Below, piece after piece: positions 46,885-59,100 of a DNA stretch of 64,000 nucleotides. The stretch comes from Takakia lepidozioides. Its lineage: Eukaryota > Streptophyta > Takakiopsida > Takakiales > Takakiaceae. The stretch is from the NCBI GenBank assembly GCA_030704615.1, contig CM060734.1, forward strand, positions 4,342,001 through 4,406,000, read 5' to 3'. The position numbers and the translations under genes are program-made. Positions within the stretch are counted from its first letter, which is position 1. The number at the start of each line of letters is the position of its first letter. The notes below the pieces were generated by a model. The model made no database searches and was not told the origin of the DNA. It saw nothing but the letters and a program-made list of their open reading frames with translations.

Positions 46885-47076
46885 CAAAAAATAAAAAAGT
46901 AAAAAGTAAGGTGGACGCGTTGCTGAAGCAAGCGTAACTTATGGTGTCACTTGACCGAAGAACTACTATCTTCCGGTAGGAAAGTGGACAACATTGTAAC
47001 AACCAGCAGGGTGTCTGAACCCACAATCACTTGTAAGAGAATATATGCCCTTACCACCAGGCTACATGGTGGTTGA
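46885..47076 (-). mobile_element. tRNA-derived SINE (family 1, copy 3)
   Basis: On the minus strand: ACCATGTAGCCTGGTGGTAA (box A), GTGGGTTCAGACACCC (decayed box B), GTCCACTTTCCTACCGGAAG, CATAAGTTACGCTTG and a T-rich tail. The body matches copies 1 and 2. No flanking duplication could be recognised. Confidence 0.82.
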
Positions 47077-47349
47077 TAATGTAAATGTTACATATATATA
47101 TATATTAAATAAATTGCATCTCATTTCCTCAAAAACAAAAAGAGCATGTTTTGGAGCTTTTTTATTTTTTAACTTTTTTTTGGCTCTCTTGTGTAGAAGA
47201 AAGACTAAGTTATGCATCATGAAGAGAAAATCGAGGAGAAAATGTGGTCAAAGGACCTTACACCATGTCAATGTGTTGTGCTGAGTCATGCTCCATAGTC
47301 TTCCCTTCCTTTTATGTTTTGCCAAAGCAAACAAGGGTGCCAAATTCTG

Positions 47350-47690
47350 GCAGGGGCTATTCCTGCAGGTCGAAAAAGGGAGAGGATTGGAGCAGCCAAT
47401 GGGGAGGGAGGGCACCTATGTTGGAATGGGTGAAATGTGAGGCCACATGTACAGGCTAGCTTAGAACGAGGATGGCCCTCCTTCTAGTTCCATAGCTTTC
47501 TAGAAGCAGGATGAGGCGGTGGGCCCCCTCTAGAAGGCTCCCCCACCGCCTTGAGAGAGTATATAAAGAGAATAAGGGCTGCATTTACATACGTTCTTCC
47601 GCCTCCACCTCACTTTGGTGGGCTCTCCAAGCAGGGTCCTTAGGAAATATAAATTTAGAACCTAAACTATCTTCAAATGACAATAAGCCG
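47350..47690 (+). promoter_or_regulatory. Promoter-like cassette, copy 3
   Basis: Order: CAGCCAATGGGG, CACATGTA, CAGGCTAGCTTAGAA, TTCTAGAA (47498-47505), a second half-decayed site CTCTAGAA, CCCACCGCC, TATATAAAG (47560-47568), TTCTTCCGCCTCC, CTTTGGTGGGCTCTCCAAGC and GGTCCTTAGGAAATATAAAT. This is the uninterrupted relative of the MITE-split copy 2. Confidence 0.6.
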
Positions 47691-47699
47691 GGTACACTT

Positions 47700-48475
47700 T
47701 ACCCCATGTCACGAGAGCCCATTGCCATCGGAGGCTTGTTTTGTTTTTCAAAAGGATCCCTTTTCGCTAAGAAAATAAAACCCCTTAAAAAAAAGAAAAA
47801 ATCGAGAAAACAGAAAAACTTTGGGAAGGTGAGCACGTGTCAACGTGTAAAGGGTGCGAGCATGAAGGTTCTAGAAGAGGGTGGACAGGTGATAGGAAGC
47901 AGAGCTGGAAACGGTGGCATACCGCCCACTGGAACATCCACTGTTCATCCAACTGCCCGACGTGCGCCATCATCCGTCGCCTGCGATGAGGTCCTCCTCC
48001 CCTCACGCCACGACACCTTCGTCGCGTCTTTCATTCATCCATTCTCTTAAGTGGATGAAAACATCGTGTCCGTGAGGGGCAGAGGATGGAAACATTATCC
48101 ATCCACGATAGTCTCCATCCAGCGCGATCTCCGGCAGGACGACTCACTGTATTTCCCGGCGATGAAAGCGGAGACCCGGCGGTCAAGGGTTACAGCCGTG
48201 GGCTGTGATTGGGAGGATGAAATCGCGGCTATTAGTCAGATGCAGCCCAAGTGGTCAAGGGTCCCACTCGGATATCCGGAGGTCCGAGGAAAAAACCATC
48301 GGATGAAGAGGGGATGAAAAATCAAAACCACGTCCGTGATTGTCGCTGCCTTTTTGAATTTATGAGTAATAAAATTGGTGTGTTTGCTTCATGGCCCAAG
48401 GGGGTTTCATTTTATCCCCTTATCAATAAAGTTTTACTGAGGGCTACTTCCCCTCTTTACAAAAATAAAATATAA
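47700..48475 (+). other. Unassigned, ending in an L1-like 3' end
   Basis: A frame at 48051-48317 (MDENIVSVRGRGWKHY) has no recognised domain. At 48400-48470, GGGGGTTTCATTTTATCCCC, CAATAAAGTTTTACTGAGGG and an A-rich tail resemble the 3' ends of the L1 elements, so this may be a 5'-truncated or non-autonomous L1 derivative. Confidence 0.35.
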
Positions 48476-48479
48476 ACCA

Positions 48480-48727
48480 ACAGTCAGTAAGTTAGCTTAG
48501 TTGGTTAGTGCACTGAGTGCCACCCAGATGATACTGGGGTCAAATCCTGCTTTTTGACGGGTGTGGTATACTCTTCTCCCCCTTCCCTGGGCGGTGTCCC
48601 ACTTCTCAGCCTTCATGGCACGGTTACTGTGCAAGAGGTTATTTTCTCCTCTCACTATCAAGGGGCCTGATTTGTGAGCTGTCGCTCCCAGGTGTTTCCC
48701 TTTTGTTTAATAATAATAATAATAATG
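48480..48727 (+). mobile_element. tRNA-derived SINE (family 2)
   Basis: Box A TTAGCTTAGTTGGTTAGTGC and box B GGGGTCAAATCC are 35-40 bp apart, as in a tRNA. An unrelated body and a (TAA)n tail at 48708-48727 follow. It is unrelated to family 1. No target duplication was recognised. Confidence 0.75.
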
Positions 48728-50167
48728 ATTGCGGGATAATGGAAAATAAAACTGGTCTTCATCCGCAACATTCTTAGAGATTGTCCGAAGGATCGTGATA
48801 GCTACTCGCCGGGTAATGCTTGTAACCGGCGTGGTCGACACGACGTCGGCGGCAACGCGTTGCGCCGTCAGTGGGTCGCCGGAGCGCTCTCGTCCGGTCG
48901 TGGTGGCAGAGGCAGAAGAGAGGGAGCTGAGCGATTGAGGGAATGTTTGGGGGGCAGGGCGAGCAGTCAATGTGCGTGCATTCCCGGTCAAAGGAGCCTG
49001 CCATCATTTCTTCTGTGGAACGCTTTCTCTCAGGAACCGGAGATAGTTCTCAGTTTGCTTTTTCATTGCTTTTTCATAGAGTGTCGGACTCGGTCGGAAT
49101 TGCAGGACGCAGGTTGTCTGCATTTTCGGGTGTAGAACTATCTCAGTGTGTGCGCGTGACTCTCACGCTGTCTCATTTCAACCCGATTATTGGAGGTGAA
49201 TGAGAAGTTTTTGAAGTTGGAAGTGCTGCCGCGGTCGCACCACTTGAACCATCTGGGATTTGGGTTGCAATCACCATAAACACACACACACACACACACA
49301 CCGACGATGGAAGAACGGAAGAGGCTCAAATCCCGAGGTCAGCACAGAAGACGTTTGAAGGCTCACCATTGCCTACTTGCCTTTGTAGAATCTTGTTTCG
49401 TTATGAGGATCAATTTCGTTTTCCTGCCAACCCCTGCGTTGCTCTCTTTCCCTTCTTGCCGGCGCTTGTGACCAGCCTTGGATCGAGTGTGCATGCTTAT
49501 TTCCAGTTGGTAATGACAATTGGCTTCGTTGCAAATTTATAGCATTGCATCAGTGAGATACGTTGTGACGATGAAATTGCAGAGTTAGAATGGATTGTGA
49601 TCAACGTGATGCGTATCCCCTGACTTCCTGCCGTTTGATCCCAGACTGTAGTCTTTCGGTAGCAGCTGCATCTGCACTTTGCTCCTGGAACTTTGCAACC
49701 CTAAGTCATCTCTGTGGCAGATGTAGAATGCAAGGGTCAGTGAGCAGGGGTATCGATTTGTTATGATCGCATGTGTCCGTGTAGGCGTATGCTTCATACT
49801 GACAGATGAAAAATTTGCACTGCCTTCTGCTTCGTTTGCTGTGGCATCTTATCTGCAAAATTCTAGGCTTCTGGCTCTCCATAATTTTAGAGTGCTTGTT
49901 GACCTTACTACAGGATGGAGAGAGGTGGAGCATGACGGAGAAATGGTGTGAATATGGCACAGAAGAGGCTACGATCTTGTTGTCAAAGCCTTGTTTCATC
50001 ATCTTTCGGCCTCACACTGAGTGTGACGAGTCGATTCCAGGACTTCCCATTCTGGACCCGGTAATTCTGCCTGGGAGCCCTTCCATATATACTGGGCTAC
50101 TACAGGGTTTTAGAGAGAGAGAGCCTCCACGATGTGGCACCATCATCGGCAATAAATTCTCAAGACA
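48728..50167 (+). promoter_or_regulatory. Probable promoter and 5' leader of the flippase gene
   Basis: This is GC-richer DNA upstream of the start codon, with a (CA)n run at about 49279-49301. An open frame from 49806 ends at a TGA overlapping the main start (ATGA at 50168-50171). If transcribed unspliced, it would be an upstream frame. Transcription start and any leader intron cannot be placed. Confidence 0.45.
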
Positions 50168-53100
50168 ATGAATTCAGCCCGGCCTCTCCTCTTTCAGTCC
50201 CCTCATTCTTTTCCCTCCCCTACAGATATTTCCGCGAGTTCAGCCACAAACGGCCAGAGTCGATCTGAGAACTCCCAGGAGTCAATCGAAAAGTCCAGCT
50301 TTCTTGCCCCTCGTTTTTCCTTTGAACTTCCACCCCATGCATCAAGATCCTCATCCCAGGCAACACCAAATCTGGCTAGACACCAGCGCTCGTTTTCAGC
50401 TGAACCCCCCTTCGAAGCTGTAGCTCAACCACAACTTTTTCATTCGAGGTCTGCAACTTCTGCCAACTCAGTACAATCCAATGTGTCTGAGTCTGTGCCT
50501 GAGGCCCAAAGGCCATTGCGGAACCTGTCGAAAGGCAGCATGTCACCCTCTCCCCAGAACTCAGGACGGCTGCAAAACAAAATTGGTAAGACCGTGGCTT
50601 CGCATGAGGAGAAATCAGCTGCTCCTGCTCTCCCTGGTGGGGCAGGCTCGCCTCGGATCTCTGGGCTTGGTTCTACACGAGCATTCAGTATGGCACTCAC
50701 AGGCTCTCAAAAGGTTTCTGGTTCGAAGAGGGATCTGCCAGAGGATTCTAACAGAAGGGTTGTGTATATCGACAACCCTGAGCGCACTAACGAGAAGTAT
50801 GAGATGGCAGTCAATAAAGTGCGCACCAGCAAATACACCTATCTCACCTTCTTACCTCGAAATCTCTTTGAGCAGTTTCACCGCTTTGCCTACATCTACT
50901 TCCTGATCATTGTCATTCTGAATCAGATCCCGCAACTTGCTGTATTTGGTAGAACGGCATCTCTTTTCCCTCTTGTATTTGTTTTGGTGGTGACTGCAAT
51001 CAAAGATGCTTATGAGGACTGGGGCCGACATAGCTCAGACCAAGATGAGAACAACCGAACCTCGTTAGTTCTCCAGGACGGGCACTATAAGCCCACCAAA
51101 TGGAAGCACATTCGAGTTGGAGAGATGGTGAAGATCCATGCCAATGAGACTGTCCCCTGTGACATGGTTTTACTTGGGACTAGTGATGTATCGGGGGTTG
51201 CATATGTAGAAACTCTCAACCTTGATGGTGAGTCGAATCTCAAGAGTCGATATGCAAGGCAAGAGACAGCTGACAAGCATCCTGAGCTGGGGCCTGTCGC
51301 AGGAGCCCTCATATGTGAGCTCCCCAATAGGAACATATATGAGTTTACTGCTTACATGGATCTGGCCGGTGGACAAATACCCCTTGGGCCAAACAATATC
51401 ATTCTGCGGGGGTGTGAGGTGAAAAACACTTCCTGGGTAGTTGGGGTTGTTGTTTACGCAGGTCGGGAGACCAAAGCCATGTTGAATAGTGCAGGAGCAC
51501 AGTCCAAAAGGAGCAGGTTGGAAAACTATATGAACAGGGAGACTGGGTGGCTAGTTACCTTCTTAATCGTGATTTGCTTTGTGGGTGGATTGGGCACGGG
51601 TTTATGGGATGAGGCAAACCACCGGTGGCTTAATATTATCCAGTTCTACAAGCAGAAAGACACCTACGGTGGCAATTACAGGTTCTCTGGTGTTCCAGGG
51701 GAGGGTATCTTTGGGTTCTTGAGTTGCATAATTGTGTTTCAGATCATGATCCCCATTTCTCTGTACATCTCGATGGAAGTCGTGCGCCTAGGTCAATCAT
51801 ACTTCATGACTCGGGACATGGAGATGTTCCATGACGGCTCAAACACGCGGTTTCAATGTCGGGCCTTAAACATCAATGAGGATCTGGGGCAGATTAAGTA
51901 CCTTTTCTCCGACAAGACAGGCACCTTGACAGAGAATAAGATGGAGTTTCATACTGCAAGCATTAATGGCGTGGACTACAGCAATGCCAAGATTGTTGTG
52001 GAGCCTGCCGCAGTCAAAATTGAGGGTTCTATCAGGCCTGAGGATACTCTGCTTGTAGAAGGTTTATCTTCACACCTGCTCTCTCCCCCTCCCTCCCTGT
52101 CTCTACAATCTATCTTTATGTTATCAACTGACTTTCTTAGTACATGCTGAACAAACTATTGCTTGGTTGTTAGCCTTTTTATAATATTGGAGAGTTAACT
52201 TGCGTGGGTTGCTGGAGTGAATGTCATTAATCCTTAGCTTAGCTTAAGTCTTAGCTCTGAATTTGTTCATGGTCATGTTCTTGTACCAACATCAGGAAGT
52301 CTGGGGGTGAATCTTGCAGAGGTCTTAACCAAGCAACCATGGAAGCCAAAAGCGGGGGCCAGAGTTGACCCACAGCTTGTTCGGCTTCTTCAAAACCGAC
52401 CAGACACACTTGCACGAAAGGTTGTTCAGGAATACATGCTGGTTTTGGCAGCATGCAATACCGTTGTTCCAACCAGGGTCAATTTGTCAGCATCAGGTCA
52501 GCTGGAAATGAAAGCTTGCACCAATACTGAGGATGGTGTTGGGTATATAGAGTATCAAGGGGAATCTCCAGATGAGCAAGCTTTGGTAGCAGCAGCTGCG
52601 GCCTATGGCTTTACGCTGTTGGAGCGGACTTCAGCAGGCATTGTTATTAATGTTTTGGGGGAAATCCAGAGGTAAATTGTCACCTGGACAGCTATAGCCC
52701 ATTGTCTGTCTTGCGAAGACAGTTAATGCCATGGTTGTTGTGATCACTTTCCTTGGTGAAGAACTGGTGAAGCTATGCAGCACCGGAAACTGTGTGTGCT
52801 CTCTTTCTCTCTAGCTTCCCTCCATGGCCACCTTAGGCGGTTGAAAGTTTTTTCTTCTCTCTTTCGCTCTTCCTTGAACATATAAATGCTGCACACCTCG
52901 ATTGCCCTTCATACTCAATGTGTGATGTGCGAGCAGCCTGGGAATTCACTTCCAATGGTATTTTCTGGATGTAGTTGACATAGGAATGAATAAATCAATA
53001 CTAGCAGCAAAATCGCATGACACATTTTTACATCTTGCATTGTAAGTTCTTTTTTGACCAACCAAATGTGCATGAACTGTGGAAAAACAGAGGGTTACTT

Positions 53101-56100
53101 TGGAATGTTGGGAACTGACCCTACCAGAAAAGAGGCAATGATAGTAATCCCGTGCACCTCCCCCTGGAGATAGCACATAATGTCAGGACTAGATGGCACA
53201 GTTCATGCTTGGTCCTGAAGCCTGATCCATACTTATAGAAATGATCATTTTACAGACTAAACAATAGAAGACTTCATTGCTCATAGGTCTCAAGAGTGCA
53301 AAACATACCTGATGCATTTTAGGCGCTATTATTGCATGTTTTGCTTCTACAGAGTTCTGCTGCAAACTTTCTGCAGGTGTTTAGGTTAAGGCCATTAGCC
53401 ACAGATGTGGCAGTGCAGTGCACTTATGTCCCAAATGTGGCCTTTCACATCTCTCATGTTAAACCAGAGTTTTTTTCTGTATGGTGGACAGGTATGAGGT
53501 ACTGGGGATACATGAATTTGATAGTATACGGAAGCGTATGTCTGTCATTGTTGAGTGCCCTGATGGGACCATCAAACTTTTGGTAAAGGGAGCTGATTCT
53601 GCAGTACTAGACATTGTGGGCTCCAGTGATATCTCCTTATTGAATAAGCCTGCAGCAAGCGATGACTTGGTGATTGAGGAGAGACACCGTGCCGAAGTGG
53701 CTCTTGGCACTCTAAGCCATATAGATCGATATGCCCGGGAAGGGTTGCGTACTCTGATTGTTGCATCAAGGGAATTGACGCAAAAAGAAGTAAGGTCCCC
53801 TTTCCCGTCACTGAAATAGAAGGAAAAAAATAAATTTTCTTCCTCCTTGATCCTCATATTTCTCTCTGATGTCTGAATGTTTTCAGTTTCTGTGGATTGT
53901 TACAATTCATGACAATGTCTTTATTTAAGCTGCATGCTGTGTGGAATTGCAAAGACAGTGGTACTATTTGTTTGCAATCTCATGATATGGAAGCAGCATC
54001 CTGAAAAGAATGATTGACCTTGGTTAAGAAATCTGCTTGATGGGAGTTAGGTTGAAGATTGGCATTTCCACTATGCAAAAGCAAGTACGGCACTGGCAGA
54101 CCGAGTGGGCATGCTGCGGAATGCAGCAGCACTTGTGGAGAATAATCTCACACTGCTGGGGGCCACTGGAATTGAGGACAAGCTACAGGTAAATTTTAAT
54201 CATATCTTTCTCTCTGGTTTACAATCTCCCTGTCCTCTAGGAAGCCTATTGCTATTGGGTGGACTTGATACGGGAGTACATAAATGTCTCTATGACTAAA
54301 TGCCGGCCTTGTGACCCCGTGTCTTTGTTTTGTTTGACCTGACACGCTTTGCTTCCGGTAAGGTAGTGCATTGGATTTAGTTGGAGAGTTTGGGGCCTTT
54401 CCCTCTTTAGAATATGCCTACACGGGCCATTCCCTGCAGCTCCCTGGAGTGTGATCTCTGAATGGTACCAAGCGGACCCCTACCGCTTGGGGGCAGCCCC
54501 TCCGCCCAAATTGGGCAGTCGTATGCTCTTCCTAGCATACTCGGCACTTGGGCTAGGGTTGGTCCTTGTGCTTAAACTTGTAGCCTGCAAATTCTACCAA
54601 TACATTACCTCTTATCAATAACAACACTCCCCAGGGAATTGGTTACTTATGCCAAATCTAGGGCTTCATGTGTAGTTTTTGGGGTGAATCCCAGAATGTG
54701 TCCTTTAAAACTACATGCTCCAGCTTAGGCTTGGATTATATGGCTAATGGTTCCATCTCGAGACTTGATAACAGAGGTACTTTGAAGGTTGCAATGCCCA
54801 AAAATGCTACTAATAGAGTCTCACATCAATTCAATCTCAAAGAAGTTCGTCCCTTGACTGGCTGGAGAGCGGTCTTAGACATTGGTGATTCAATGAGGCG
54901 CACTAGGAAGACAATCAAGGGCAGGGACTTCAACTTGAAAGTTTCTAACCGGTTTGATGCTCTGGATGAGGTTGATTCCAAGCAGTCAGACGGACAAACT
55001 GTCCCTAAGTGTGCGGAGCCTGAGCGTCGTGTAACTGAAGGATTTGGTACTCTGAATGGTTTACCAATCCTTAAAGTTTACACAAGATGAGCAAAATCTA
55101 CACACGGGGTAATTGTCCCCCCTTTGCAGAACGGTTGGCCGTCCAGGAGCAACCATAGGCTACCTAGACGACAAACAATATGCAAAGGGCTGGCTTGCGG
55201 CTGGGCACTTCCAATTTCTCAGGCCTGACTAACCAAAGGAAACAACTCGAAGTGGGACAAGTTCTTGGGGCAAATGACATTCATATCTGTGCTGGGCAAG
55301 AGACATAGGAAACTCCGGACAAACTGGTTGGAGATGTCAATGGTTATAAGTGGAAACAGAGGGGACCCTTAGTGCTGACGCAGACAAAGCCTTGGAAGAC
55401 GTAAAGCTGGACTGTGCTAAGGTCTTATTGGGTGACTTCAATGCCCGGGTGGGCAAAGGTCTCCATCAGGATGTTACCATTGGGCCTTTTGGTGAGGACG
55501 AGCTGAATTCTAAGGGTAGACGGTCAATTAACTATCTGGAAGAGCTTCAGCTTTTGACCTTGAATAATAGGTCAAAAGGAGACCAAGTGCAGTGGACTCG
55601 TGAGAAAGCCCAAACTGGGGAACGTTCCATTGTGGATTATATCATAATGGACTAAAATTTGTTTCTCCAGAATGCCAGTGTGTTGATCGACAGATCTGAT
55701 ATTGGTACCTCTGACCACTTCCTGGTTTGGACTGAGATCAAAAGGTGTTTTCCCAACACCAAGAGATCTGTGAAACATTCGATTCGGAAGTGGCGCATAG
55801 AAAAGTTCCAAAATGAAGAGGTCAAGGCTGAGTATGTCCAGGCCTTGCAAGAGGCTCTCCCTCATTTTGTCCACTCGCTCCAAGACTTTCAGTCTCGCTC
55901 TGGCAATGCAAGAAATGAAGTCAAAAGAGCAGTGGATTCTTGGGAGAGCTCTGTGGCTGACAAGATCATTGGGAGGAAACTAATTGTCTGTGGTAGAGCT
56001 GTTAATTGGTGGACCAATGAGATTAAACTCAAGATAGCTGAGAGATGAGTTCTTTATAAAGAGTGCTGCAATTTGAATACCAACAAAGAATTGTGGGCTA

Positions 56101-59100
56101 AGTACTACCAGATCCGCAAAGATATCAATCAGGTTGTAAGGTCTCATAAGAAATTATACTGGGACAAGCTATACAGTGAAATAAACGCAAACCACCATGA
56201 GGGTAATGACAAGAGATTCTTGTTGGCCCTTCAACGTTTGTACAAGCCGAAAAACTGTCAGCAAGTACAAGCGCCGAGGACTACTAAGGGTGCAGTGGTG
56301 ACTTCAACGGTTGACATTGTCAAAACCTTTGAAACCCACTACAGTATCCTTGGCAGAATTTCTAGGTCTAACACTGAGGGTACTGAAGAATGGAAGGACA
56401 CAGCTGGAAAAACTGTTCCTATGATTCAAGACAGCCCTGATGAATTGGAGTATATCTCAAATGCATACAACGCACCCATTAGTTCTTCTGAGCTTGTGGA
56501 AGCAATTGAGCATTTAAATGGATATAAAGCTGGTGGACTTGATGGCATAGTCAACGAGCTTATCAAGCACGGTGGCGATCGAATGATAGAGGCCCTTGTA
56601 CTTCTTTTAACCTTATCTGCAGGACTGAAATGATCCCCTTTCGCTGGGGACGGGGTCACCTTGACAAAGGTAGTTTCTGTCCCTTTGTGTTCTGCTCAAA
56701 CTGTGCGCGGGGTTCATGGCCACAAGGCTACGGCAAACAACGTCCTATGAGTACATTCTCTCACTAGTGGATACTCCTAGTGGATATCACAAAGGGTTAG
56801 AATGTGCCCATTAGTACTTCTGAGATTACTGAAGCTATAGAACATCTAAAGGGTTATAAATCAGGTGGGCCTGATAGCATTGTCAACGGGCTGTCCAAGA
56901 TATTCTCACCAGAGAGTGATCCACTTCAGGAATATCAAGAACATTGTCCCCGCACCTCTGCTCGCATCTGGAGACTGAGCCTAAAACCCTGGTCCTGGTG
57001 GGGTCTAATTGCTGGGCAGCTCACACTGATTGTGTGAAGGGCTTTCTAGAGGATATCTGGAAAACCCGAATGAGTTACCTTTATCATGGTAAGTCACACT
57101 ATCAGAGTGAGCCCCTCACACTGGTAGTATCTGTTCCATTTTGTTCCACTCAGTACATTTTTTTCTCTCTCTGTCTGAACCCTGCAACCGGGACGTCGAG
57201 TTTGCATGTGGAAAAGTGCCTCTGTGAGTGTCACAATCAGTTGCGGGAAAACAAGTTTATACCTGCAGCTGAGCTACAGGGAAAAGCTAAACCCTGGTGG
57301 GTTCAAACCCCACAAAAGGCTCCAGGAGGGTTAGTTTCCCGTGGGGTCAATGGCCGTAAGGCTATGGCAAGCCAACTTTCATAGGGAATGGCATGAGTAC
57401 ATTCTCTGCTCAGAAAACCCTGGTGTTGAGGGAGGGTTAGTTTCTTGCGGGGTTGATGGCCGTAAGGCTATGGCAAGCCAACATTAGCAGGGAACGGCAT
57501 GAGTACATTCTTTCTGCTAAGAGCGACCCTCTTCAGGACCATCAAGAACATAATCCCTGCACCTCTGTTCGCCAACTTTCAAAATCTCGCGACTCAGCGT
57601 AAAGCCCTTGGCCCTGTTGGGGTCTAATTGCTGGGCAGCTCACACACAGCAGATCGATGCTTGTGTGAAGGGCTTTCCAGAGAAAAGCGGAAAGTCCACT
57701 TATACCAAGGTAATTCCCAGTACTGGAGGGAGCCCCTCTTAAAGGTAGTGTTCCGCCCAACCTGGGCGGGGGGTCTATGGCCACAAGGCGATGGCAAATA
57801 ACAGCTTATGAGAACATTTTCTCTCCCTCCACTCAGTTCCGTGGTGTCTATGGCCACAAGGTGATGTGAAACATCTTATGAGTACATTCTCTCTCTCTCT
57901 CTCTCTCTCAAACTCCTGAGTTATCGTCTCGAGGTTGATCTGGAATCTAGAGGTTCTTTCCACGAAGGCCAAGCTGGCTTTCGGCGAAACAGGGGCTGTG
58001 TGGATCATATCTTCACTCTAAGCCAGATTATCCAGGGAAGGAAAAAAGAAGGGAAACCCACTTTTGTTTGTTTCTTGGATGTCAAAAAGGCTTATGACAC
58101 AGTGTGGAGAGATGGTCTATGGCTCCGTCTCTGGTCATGTGGGATCAAGGGAGAGATGTGGATGTTGGAAGTCAATTCTAACATTCATCAAGTCATATGA
58201 TGAATCTTGAAGGGACACAACTGTTAGACAAAGAGTTGTGATCTGTGTGAGTTAGACCTATTGGCTGTATCAATAGTCACAACTGTTCATATGTCTTAAA
58301 GTGAGCACATGCTCACTATTGTAACATCTTCTTCATTATCAATTACAAGTCACTCTGTCTCTCTCCATAAATTTTACATGGTATCAGAGCTAGTGCTCAA
58401 CCGATCCATAGAGATCTAATGAGAGTCGACTTAAGATTGTCATGCTAGTATTGTAATACTAGTAGATATGATAGTCAAACAACTATCAAAGAAGAGTTAT
58501 CTTCATGATCTAAAACATGTTAATATTGATATGTTCATATTAGTATGTTAATGTTGATCTTTGCATCAATATAGTTACCATAAGCACCTAAGTATGGTGA
58601 ACAAATTATTCCTAGGCAAAGAAGCCAACGATGGAATATTCATGGTGAAAAAAATTGCAGAGAAGTCATGGAGACAATTGAGTCTAATGGCCATTTCAAA
58701 CATTTTAAAATGTTATTCAAGCATGTAACAATTTAGATTGTTAATGACGCTTGGAGTTCCAACAAACTTGTTTAAGAACCTTCATAGAGTTATGTCATGC
58801 GGCATTAACTTAAAGAAGAGATCTAAGGTGTCATCCCAAAAGCATCACTATTGGTGCATTATTTGAACTTCAAATGAGCAATTTCTCCAATGAGAACTTC
58901 TATTTGAAAATCAAGCTATCTCTGACTAATTGATAGCAAGCTGGTCACAATTACGACTTCCACTTTGATGTGAACGAAGTCTCAGTTCGACCACGGGAAA
59001 GGGACACATGTGAGAGGACGTCGGCCAACGCTGACAACTCTATAGATCTTATTTAATCAAAGATTAAAATTATGTGAATATGCTTTAATAGCATTGTTGG

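Noticed and set aside
50440-50906. Alternative frames overlapping flippase exon 1
   Set aside because: The long frame matches the P4-ATPase family continuously; the others have no homology.
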